From Stomorhina lunata (taxonomy: Eukaryota; Arthropoda; Insecta; Diptera; Rhiniidae): DNA of 64,000 bases. Both the position numbers and the translations under genes were made by a program. Where the stretch lies: contig OW121742.1 of assembly GCA_933228675.1 (NCBI GenBank), positions 16,074,489 to 16,138,488 on the forward strand, written 5' to 3'. Of the stretch, positions 48,701 to 60,700 are shown piece by piece (position 1 is the first letter of the stretch; each line of letters opens with the position of its first letter). Under the pieces are notes generated by a model. It was not told where the DNA came from and made no database searches. It saw only the letters and a list, made by a program, of their open reading frames with translations.

Positions 48701-51700
48701 ATAAAAATTTTTCATTATTAAAATTTTTCTTAAAAAAATTTTCTTTAGAAAATTTTTCATTATAAAAATGTTTCTATACAAAATTTTTCATTATAAAAAT
48801 TTTTCTACACAAAATTTTTTATTATAAAAATTTTTCTAAAGAAAATTTTTCATTATTAAAATTTTTCTTTAAAAATTTTGCATTATTAAAATTTCTCTTA
48901 AAAAAATTTTCTTTAGAAAATTTTTCATTATAAAAATGTTTCTATACAAAATTTTTCATTATAAAAATTTTTCTGTAGAAAATTTTTCATTAAAAAATGT
49001 TTCTATAGAAAATCTTTCATTATAAAAATTTTTCTATAGAAAATTTTTCATTATAAAAATTTTTCTATAGAAAATTTTTCTATAGAAAATTTTTCATTAT
49101 AAAAATTTTTCTATAGAAAATTTTTCATTATAAAAATTTTTCTATAGAAAATTTTTCATTATAAAAATTTTTCTATAGAAAATTGTTCATTATAAAAATT
49201 TTCAGTATAAAAAGTTTTCATTACAAAAATTTTTCTATAGAAAAATTTTCATTACAAAAATTTTTCTATAGAAAAATTTTCGTTACAAAAATTTTCGTTA
49301 CAAAAATTTTCATTATGAAAATTTTCCTATAGAAAATTTTTCACTATAAAAATTTTTCTATAGTAAATTTTTCATTATAAAAATTTTTCTATAGAAAATT
49401 TTTCATTATACAAATTTTTCTATACAAAATTTTTTATTATAAAAATTTTTCTATACAAAATTTTTTATTATAAAAATTTTTCTAAAGAAAATTTTTCATT
49501 ATAAACATTTTTTTGTAGAAATTTTTTTATTATAAAAATTTTCTATAGAAAATTTTTCGTTTTAAAATTCTTTCTATAGAAAATTTTTCATTTTAAAAAT
49601 TTTTCTATAGAAAATTTTTCTATAGAAAATTTTTCATTATAAAAATTTTTCATTTTTTTTTTTTCTATAGAAATTTTTTATTATAAACATTTTTCTGTAG
49701 AAAATTTTTCATTATAAAAATTTTCATTATGAAAATTTTTCATTACAAAAATTTTTCTATAGAAAAATTTTCGTTACAAAAATTTTCATTATGAAAATTT
49801 TCCTATAGAAAATTTTTCACTATAAAAATTTTTCTATAGAAAATTTTTCATTATAAAAATTTTTCTATAGAAAATTTTTCATTATACAAATTTTTCTATA
49901 CAAAATTTTTTATTATACAAATTTTTCTATACAAAATTTTTTATTATACAAATTTTTCTATACAAAATTTTTCATTATAAACATTTTTCTGTAGAAATTT
50001 TTTTATTATAAAAATTTTTCTATAGAAAATTTTTCATTTTAAAATTTTTTCTATAGAAAATTTTTCATTATAAAAATTTTTCTATAGAAAATTTTTCATT
50101 ATAAAAATTTTTCAATAGAAAATTTTTCTATAGAAAATTTTTCATTATAAAAATTTTTCATTATGAAAATTTTTCATTACAAAATTTTTTCTATAGAAAA
50201 ATTTTCGTTACATTTTCACTATATAAATTGTTCTATAAAAAATTTTTCATTAATATTAGTGATTTTTCGACCTTTTTGTTTAATTAAATAAAAGATAAGT
50301 CTTTTATTTAACGAAAAATTTTCTTTAGAAAATTTTTCATTATAAAAATTTTTCTATAGAAAATTTTTCATTATAAAAATTCTTCTATAGAAAATTTTTC
50401 ATTATACAAATTTTTCTATAGAAAATTGTTCATTATAAAAATTCTTCTATAGAAAATTTTTCATTATAAAAATTTTTCTATAGAAAATTTTTCATTATAA
50501 AAATTTTTCTATAGAAAATTTTTCATTATAAAAATTTTTCTATAGAAAATTTTTCATTATAAAAATTTTTCTATACAAAATTTTTTATTATAAAAATTTT
50601 TCTAAAGAAAATTTTTCATTATAAACATTTTTCTGTAGAAAATTTTTTATTATAAAAATTTTTCTATAGAAAATTTTTCATTTTAAAATTTTTTCTATAG
50701 AAAATTTTTCATTATAAAAATTTTTCTATAAAAAATTTTTCATTATAAAAATTTTTCTATAGAAAATTTTTCATTATAAAAATTTTTCATTTTTTTTCTA
50801 TAGAAAATTTTTCATTATAAACATTTTTCTGTAGAAAATTTTTCATTATGAAAATTTTTCATTACAAAATTTTTTCTATAGAAAAATTTTCGTTACAAAA
50901 ATGTTAATTATGAAAAATTTCCTATAGAAAATGTTTCACTATAAAAATTGTTCTATAAAAAATTGTTCATTAATATTAGTGATTTTTCGACCTTTTTGTT
51001 TAATTAAATAAAAGATAAGTCTTTTATTTAATGAAAAATTTTCTTTAGAAAATTTTTCATTATAAAAATTTTTCTATAGAAAATTTTTCATTATAAAAAT
51101 TTTTCTATAGAAAATTTTTCATTATAAAAATTCTTCTATAGAAAATTTTTCATTATAAAAATTCTTCTATAGAAAATTTTTCATTATAAAAATTCTTCTA
51201 TAGAAAATTTTTCATTATAAAAATTTTTCTATAGAAAATTGTTCATTATACAAATTTTTTGATATATAAGTTTTCACTATAAAAATGTTTCTTTAGAAAA
51301 TTTTTTATTATAAACATTTTTCTGTAGAAAATTGTTTATATAAAAATTTTATAATGAAAATTTTTTATATAAAAAATTTTCTATAGAATATTTTGCATTA
51401 TAAAAACTTTTCTGTAAAAAATTTTAGCCATAACTTACAGAGAGCCACAATCTCATGATGTCGGTGTAATTAAGCCAGATTTTTGTACAATTGTGCATTT
51501 CAGATGCTCTCAACTGTCAAAATCTTTGTTTTATTTAAATTTAAAAATATAAAGCGCTTAATGACAGCCCCTATAGTTTATTTACAAAATTGATTATTAT
51601 AATTTATGACAGAGGAGATATTGTTGCTGTTGAATTTTATATTCATTCTATGATTTATAGCTACTGAAGCTATTAGTTGCATAGGAGGTGTATCTTATTA

Positions 51701-54700
51701 AATTTAGTACTTTTATGTACAAACATATTAAAAATTGGTACTGATTAGTTTCAATGTTGCTTACTAACAAACTCCGGTCTACGTTGCTGACCTTACGCTA
51801 TGTGTGTTTAAAATTACAATGATTATTCTATACAACTACAAATATAGCCTTTCTTATGTAAACACTTATATTCCCTGTATTAAAACTATTTAACAATTTC
51901 CTTTATTTGTCACATAATTTTGAAATAGTTACCATATTATTAGCACCTAATATTTCTGAAAACAAAAATCTCACCTCATTATAAAACATGCACTTTTGAC
52001 GAATATCTAATAAATTAAATTTTTTTCATTTACAAATGAATTTACGAGTTACAAGCAAAACAACAAAAAAAAATTAAATAAAAATTATATTGTAATTATG
52101 TCTGTAGAAATGTTCCATTCATTGTTTACTCAGAATTAATTGCCTGGTTTAGGTATTTGTTTTTTTAAATTTAAGTTAAGTTTAAAAAAATGTGTTTTTC
52201 TTTAAAATAAATGGGAAAAATATAAAAATCAGACAACCAACGACGACTTGAAAACATTTTCTTTAGTTCAGGAACGTGATTAAATGCTTGATTTAGGTTT
52301 AAGAAATATATACCTATAAAATATAAATATTTAACGGCAATTGTAGTTTAAATTGCAAATATTTAGATTTAAAGTTTTTTTTTAGAAAAAATGTACTTAG
52401 AATAAATATTTATTTTGAAATGTAAATTTAAAAAAATATATTTTTCAGCCCCGGAGGTCAACGATAAAATTTAAATTAAAAGTTAATATTTACATATTTC
52501 GAAAATACAAATAAATTTAAATTTTTAAGGTTTCTAGAAGATGTTATCTTATTTATTTATTATTTCACAAAAAAACTGCATCAAAACATCTCCTGTTGCT
52601 ATCAGAATTTTATTGTTGTAATTTTATATTATAAATCACGTAAATTAAAAATTTAACATCTTTATTTTGTTGTCACTATTTATGCATTTATTTGTCCAAT
52701 ATGTCTAAAAAATGACATATCACAAAAACTCAAAAGTGTCATCTTAACAAATTTTTCTAGTTTTTACAAAAATGCTAGACGCGTCTGAATGTTTAAGTCA
52801 TATCTATAAATTTAGCAATAAATCTAAAAAAGGCTTAATAATTGAAAACTCAATAGGATCGAAATATTTTCTATAGATATATTATTATAGATAGAAGCAT
52901 TTTCTATACAAAAATTTTTGCCGAAAAATTTTCTATAGAAGAATCTTTATATCGAAAATTTTTTTATAGAAACATTTTCTATAGAAAAATTTGTATACAT
53001 ATAGTAAAATTTTCATATCGGAAAATTTTCTATACACAAAAAAATTTCTATAATTTTTATCAAAAAATAACAAAATAGTTTATATAGTAAAATTTTCATA
53101 TCAAAAAAAATTATATAGAAAAATTTTTGTATTAAAAAATTTTCTATAGAAAAATTTCTGTATCAAAAAATTGTCTACAGAAAAACTTTTATATGGAACG
53201 ATTTTTTAAAGAAAAAATTTGAATATCATAAAATTTTCTTCAGAAAAATTTTAATATCGAAAAATATTCTATAAAAAATTTTCTATAGAAAAATTTTAAT
53301 AAGGAACAATTTTCTACAGAAACATTATTATATCGAAAATTTTTATATCAAAAAATTTCGTACTGAAAAATTTTTATATCAAAAAATTTTCTATAGAAAA
53401 ATTATTATGTCGAAAAATTTTCTATAGTAAAACTTTTGACACTGAAAAATTTTTTATAGAAAAATTTTTATTCCGAAACCTTTTCTATGGAAAATTATTT
53501 CTATACCGAAAAATTTTCTACAGAAAAATTGTTATATCTAAAAATTATACGTAGAAAAATCTTTATATCGAAAAATTTTCTACAAAAACATTATTATATC
53601 GAAAATTTTTATATCAAAAAATTTTCTATAGAAAAATTTTCAATAGTAAAAATTTTTATACTGAAAAATTTTTATATCGAAAAATTTTCTGTCGAAAAAT
53701 TTTTTATAGAAAAATTTTTATACCGAAAAATTTTCTAAAGAAAAATTTGTATACCAAAAAATGTTTATATTGAAAAATTTTCTATAGAAAAAATTTCAAA
53801 TCGAAAAATTTTCTATAGAACAATTTTCTTATATAGAAAAATTTTCTATAGAGAAATTTTTATATCGAAAAATTTTCTATAGAAAAATTTTTATACCGAA
53901 AAATTTTATATAGAAACATTTTTATACCGCAAAATTTTCTATAGTAAAAATTTTTACACCGAAAAATTTTCTATAGAAAAACTTATACCGAAAAATATTT
54001 TATAGAAAAATTTTTATACCGAAAAATTTTCAATAGAAACATTTTATACCGAAAAATTTTCAATAGAAACATTTTATACCGAAAAATTTTCTATAGAAAA
54101 ATTTTTATACCGAAAAAATTTTCTATAGAAAAATTTTTATACCGAAAAATTTTCTTTTAAAAAAATTTGTATACCGAAAAATTTTCTATAGAAAAATTTT
54201 TATATCGAAATTTTTTCTATAGAAACATTTTTATATCGAAAAATTTTCTATAGAAAAATTTTTATATCGAAAAATTTTCCATAGAAAAATTTTTATATCG
54301 AAAAATTTTACAGAAAAATTATTATATCGAAAAATGTTCTATAGAAAAATTATTATATCGAAAAACTTTCTATAGAAAAAATTTATATAAAAATTTTTAT
54401 ACCAAAAAATTTTCTATAGAAAAATTTTTTACCGAAAAATTTTCTAGAAAAATTTTTATACCAAAAAATTTTCTATAGAAAAAATTTATATAAAAATTTT
54501 TATACCAAAAAATTTTCTATAAAAAAATTTTTATACCGAAAAATTTTCAATAGAAACATTTTATACCGAAAAATTTTCTATAGAAAAATTTTTATACCGA
54601 AAAAATTTTCTATAGAAAAATTTTTATACCGAAAAATTTTCTTTTAAAAAAATTTGTATACCGAAAAATTTTCTATAGAAAAATTTTAATATCGAAATTT

Positions 54701-57700
54701 TTTCTATAGAAAAATTTTTATATCGAAAAATTTTTTATAGAAAAATTTTTATATCGAAAAATTTTCCATAGAAAAATTTTTATATCGAAAAATTTTACAG
54801 AAAAATTATTATATCGAAAAATTTTCTATAGAAAAATTTTTATATCGAAAAATTTTCTATAGAAAAAATTTATATAAAAATTTTTATACCAAAAAATTTT
54901 CTATAGAAAAATTTTTTACCGAAAAATTTTCTAGAAAAATTTTTATACCAAAAAATTTTCTATAGAAAAATTTTTATACCGAAAAATTTTCAATAGAAAA
55001 ATGTTTATACCGAACGATTTTCTATAGAAAAATTTTTATACCGAAAAATTTTCTATAGAAAACTTTTTATATTGAAAAATTTTCTATAGCAGAATTTTTA
55101 TATAGAAAAATTTTGCATTGGAAAATTTTCCATAGAAAAATGTTTATATCGAAAATTTTTCTATAGAAAAATTTTTATATCGAAAAATTTTCTATAGAAA
55201 AATTTTTATATCGAAAAATTTTCTATAGAAAAATTTTTATATCGAAAAATTTTCTATAGAAAAATTTTTATATCGAAAAATTTTCTATAGAAAAATTTTT
55301 ATATCGAAAAATTTTCTATAGAAAAATTTTTATACCGAAAAATTTTCTATAGAAAAATTTTTATACCGAAAAATTTTCTATAGAAAAATATTTATACCGA
55401 AAAATTTTCTATAGAAAAATTTTTATACCGCAAATTTTTCTATAGAAAAATTTTTATATCATAAAATTCTCTATAGGAAAATTTGTATATCGAAAATTTG
55501 AATATTATGAAATTTTGTCTAGAAAAATTTTCTGTAGAAAAATTTTAATATCGAAAAATTTTCTATAGAAAAATTTTTATATCGCAACTTTTGCTATAGA
55601 AAAATTTGTATATCATAAAATTCTCTATAGGAAAATTTGTATATCGAAAATTTGAATTTTGAAAATTTTCTGTAGAAAAATTTTAATATCGAAAAATTTT
55701 CTATAGAAAAATTTTTATATCGAAAAATTTTCTATAGAAAAATTTTCTATAGAAAAATTTTTATACCGAAAAATTTTCTATAGAAAAATTTTTATACCGA
55801 AAAATTTTCTATAGAAAAATATTTATACCGAAAAATTTTCTATAGAAAAATTTTTATACCGCAAATTTTTCTATAGAAAAATTTTTACATCGCAACTTTT
55901 GCTATAGAAAAATTTGTATATCATAAAATTCTCTATAGGAAAATTTGTATATCGAAAATTTGAATATTATGAAATTTTGTCTAGAAAAATTTTCTATAGA
56001 AAAATTTTTATACCGCAAATTTTTCTATAGAAAAATTTTTATATCATAAAATTCTCTATAGGAAAATTTGTATATCGAAAATTTGAATATTATGAAATTT
56101 TGTCTAGAAAAATTTTCTGTAGAAAAATTTTAATATCGAAAAATTTTCTATAGAAAAATTTTTATATCGAAAAATTTTCTATAGAAAAATTTTCTATAGA
56201 AAAATTTTTATATCGCAACTTTTGCTATAGAAAAATTTGTATATCATAAAATTCTCTACAGGAAAATTTGTATATCGAAAATTTTAATATTATGAAATTT
56301 TATCTAGAAAAATTTTCTGTAGAAAAATTTTAATATCGAAAAATTTTCTATAGAAAAATTTTTATATCGAAAAATTTTCTATAGAAAAATTTTCTATAGA
56401 AAAATTTTTATACCGAAAAATTTTCTATAGAAAAATTTTGATACCGAAAAATTTTCTATAGAAAAATATTTATACCGAAAAATTTTCTATAGAAAAATTT
56501 TTATACCGCAAATTTTTCTATAGAAAAATTTGTATATCATAAAATTCTCTATAGGAAAATTTGTATATCGAAAATTTGAATATTATGAAATTTTGTCTAG
56601 AAAAATTTTCTGTAGAAAAATTTTAATATCGAAAAATTTTCTATAGAAAAATTTTTATACCGAAAAATTTTCTATAGAAAAATTTTTATACCGAAAAATT
56701 TTCTATAGAAAAATTTTTATACCGAAAAATTTTCTATAGAAAAATTTTTATACCGAAAAATTTTCTATGGAAAAATATTTATACCGAAAAATTCTCTATA
56801 GTAAAATGTTTATATCCAAAATTTTTTTATAGAATTTTTTTTTTATACAAAAATTTTTATAACGAAAAATTTTCTATAGAAAAAATTTTCTTTCTGTAGA
56901 AAATTAAGGCGATCGCCAACTTTTCTTAGACAACTAAAGCGATCGCAAACTTTTCTATAGAAATCTAAGGCGATCGCCAAATTTTCGATAGAAAACTAAG
57001 GCGATCTCAAACTTGTCTATAGAAAACAAATGCTATCCCCAACTTCTCTTTAGAAAACTAAGGCGATCGCCAATTTGTCTATGGAAAACTAAGGCGATTT
57101 ACCACTTTTTGACAGATTACTTAAATTAAATTAAGTGAATATAATTCTAATTACAAACAAAAATAATGGAAATATTATACCACTTTTATTTACGACTTTT
57201 GGCAGAAAAAATTGAAATATTTTATTATTTTTTAATTTGTATTGATTGCTGTTAATGCCTTTTATTTTACGATTTAAATATCTTTCTAATTAAATTTTTA
57301 TTTATTTTTTATTTTATTAACTTTTCTTTTAATTCTTTTTTTTTCAGGTGGCGTGGAAGCGTTTATAAATTAGTATGGCGTGAATTAGTAGCGTATTTAT
57401 GTTTATATTATACTATAAATTTTGTATATAGATTTGCTTTAACCGAACAACAACAGAAGTAAGTAGACGACAATTTGAAGAACAAATAAAAATCATAATT
57501 AACAAAAAATAAACCCAAACAATTCCATAGGAAAGCTAGAGATCAGCTAATTATTTTATAGAAAATCAAGCGATCGCTATAGCTTTCTATACAAATGTTG
57601 GCGATCGCTATAGTTTTCTATAGAAAAGTTGGCGATCGCAATAGTTTTCTATAGAAAAGTTGGCGATCGCCTTAATTTTCTATAAAAAAGTTGGAGATCG

Positions 57701-60700
57701 CTATAGTTTTGTATAGAAAAGTTGGCGATCGCTATAGTTTTCTATAGAAAAGTTGGCGATCTTATTAGTTTATTAAAGAAAAGTTTTGAATTGTTAAGTT
57801 TTCTATACAAACTAATTCCTTGTGTATTTTTTGTTCCTCTTTCCAGAATATTTAATAAATTAAGATATTATTTCGGCCAACAGGGCGAAAGTATACCCAT
57901 GTCCTTTGTGCTGGGTTTCTATGTAAGTCTGATAGTGAAACGTTGGTGGGAACAATACAGATTATTGCCATGGCCCGATACGTTGGCCCTATTTATAAGT
58001 GCTGCTATACAAAACTCAAATGGTGGAGTTAATGTAAGGGTATAGAAAATTTTTATTAAATTAATGTCAGACTTTGTACTAAGTATAATATTTTAATGAC
58101 AAAAAATTCTCTAAAGTTCAAAAAAAATTCTATTATATTTTTTTTTTTTTTCAGAACGAAACCGGTCGCTTAATGCGTCGTAACATCATGCGTTACATGG
58201 TTTTGGCCTATGTCATAACTTTGCAGCGCATTTCATTACGTGTTAAGCGTCGTTTTCCCACCACCCAACATCTCGTGGATGCTGGTCTCATGCACGAGTC
58301 CGAAATGAAAATTTTCGAACATTTAAATGCCAAAAGTCCCATGTCCAAGTACTGGATGCCTCTGGTGTGGGCAACAAATATTATAAATCGTGCCCGCAAA
58401 GATGGTCTTATTACATCGGATCATATAGTGCAGACGATATTGGTCGAGTTGTCGGACATAAGAAGACGTTTGGGTGGTTTGATCGGCTATGATACCGTGT
58501 GTGTGCCATTAGTTTATACGCAGGTGAGAAAAGAACAATTTTTTTGCATTAATAAGATGATCGTTAATACATAAACTTAGACTATCGTCAACTTTTGTAT
58601 AGAAAATTAAGGCGATCGCCAACTTTTCTATAGAAAATTAAGGTGATCGCCAACTTTTCTGAAGAAAATTATGGCGATCGCCAACTTTTCTGAAGAAAAT
58701 TATGGCGATCGCCAACTTTTCTAAAGAAAATTATGGCGATCGCCAACTTTTCTATAGAAAATTATGGCGATCGCCAACTTTTCTATAGAAAATTATGGCG
58801 ATCGCCAACTTTTCTATAAAAAATTATGGCGATCGCCAACTTTTCTATAGAAAATTATGGCGATCGCCAACTTTTCTATAGAAAATTATGGCGATCGCCA
58901 ACTTTTCTATAGAAAATTATGGCGATCGCCAACTTTTCTATAGAAAATTATGGCGATCGCCAACTTTTCTATAGAAAATTATGGCGATCGCCAACTTTTC
59001 TATAGAAAATTATGGCGATCGCCAAATTTTCTATAGAAAATTATGGCGATCGCCAACTTTTCTATAGAAAATTATGGCGGTCGCCAACTTTTCTATAGAA
59101 AATTATGCCGATCGCCAACTTTTCTATAGAAAATTATGCCGATCGCCAACTTTTCTATAGAAAACTATGGCGATCGCCAACTTTTTTATAGAAAATTATG
59201 GCGATCGCCAACTTTTCTATAGAAAATTATGGCGATCGCCAACTTTTCTATAGAAATTTATGGCGATCGCCAACTTTTCTATAGAAATTTATGGCGATCG
59301 CCAACTTTTCTATAGAAATTTATGGCGATCGCCAACTTTTCTATAGAAATTTATGGCGATCGCCAACTTTTCTATAGAAATTTATGGCAATCGCCAACTT
59401 TTCTATAGAAATTTATGGCGATCGCCAACTTTTCTATAGAAAATTATGGCGATCGCCAACTTTTCTATAGAAAATTATGGCGATCGCCAACTTTTCCATA
59501 GAAAATTATGGCGATCGCCAACTTTTCTATAGAAAATTATGGCGATCGCCAACTTTTCTATAGAAAATTATGGCGATCGCCAACTTTTCTATAGAAAATT
59601 ATGGCGATCGCCAACTTTTCTATAGAAAATTATGGCGATCGCCAACTTTTCTATAGAAAATTATGGCGATCGCCAACTTTTCTATAGAAAATTATGGCGA
59701 TCGCCAACTTTTCTATAGAAAATTATGGCGATCGCCAATTTTTCTATAGAAATTTATGGCGATCGCCAACTTTTCTATAGAAATTTATGGCGATCGCCAA
59801 CTTTTCTATAGAAATTTATGGCGATCGCCAACTTTTCTATAGAAATTTATGGCGATCGCCAACTTTTCTATAGAAAATTATGGCGATCGCCAACTTTTCT
59901 ATAGAAAATTATGGCGATCGCCAACTTTTCTATAGAAAATTATGGCGATCGCCAACTTTTCTATATAAAATTTTGGCGATCGCCAACTTTTCTATAGAAA
60001 ATTATGGCGATCGCCAACTTTTCTATAGAAATTTATGGCGATCGCCAACTTTTCTATAGAAAATTTTGGCGATCGCCAACTTTTCTATAGAAAATTATGG
60101 CGATCGCCAATTCGCTAAAAAAATTAAGGCTACTAAGGCCATTGACTGCGTATTTATTTACATTTTTCTTTCCCTCTCTCTATTTACAGGTTGTAACCTT
60201 AGTTTTATACACATATTTCATTGCCGCCTTATTGGGTCGACAAATGTTACCCGATTCACCAGATTATCATGGCAAAAATGATTACGATTTATATTTCCCC
60301 CTATTCACAGCATTACAGGTACATAATCTTATATTAAAAAATATATATATAAAACAAACTGAAAAGAAACCACAAATACCGCAAATTTTCTAAAATTACC
60401 TAGAAAAAATTTAAAAGCTAAGTCGTACTGATGACAGAAACCTTTTGTAAATTTGAAGACAGTTAAGCTTAAAAAAAAATCAAAGTCTATAGAAAACCCT
60501 AAAACTAATTATTATGACAAATGTGATATAAAATTAAAATATTTTGGATCATAAAGTCGGCACGAAGAAGCCAAGAAAGAGACAAGCTTTCTTTGTAAAC
60601 CAGACACGATTCGTAAGGTTGCTTGTGTTTTAATTTAAATATTATATAATTTTTTAAATTGTTGAATTAATTTAAAATTTATTTTACTTTCCTTTGGCTG

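Larger units (their letters stand above)
45786..57347 (+). other. Bestrophin intron 1 (11.6 kb, mostly minisatellite)
   Basis: GT at 45786 and TTTTTTTTCAG ending at 57347 give a phase-2 intron. It holds four arrays: GATCGCC type (45864-47552), CATTATAAAA type (47971-51420), ATATCGAAAA type (52868-56886) and a short GATCGCC array (56901-57105). Bases 47553-47970, 51421-52867 and 57106-57340 are ordinary AT-rich intron with no recognised feature. Confidence 0.9.

Noticed and set aside
58583..60115. GCGATCGC as a cyanobacterial HIP1 motif, suggesting contamination
   Set aside because: It is confined to a 31-bp tandem array between bestrophin exons with correct splice sites; HIP1 is dispersed, not tandem.
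60066..60393. Two overlapping plus-strand frames starting in the intron 4 array
   Set aside because: Their starts are in the array; only the part at 60190-60318 in the correct frame is bestrophin exon 5.
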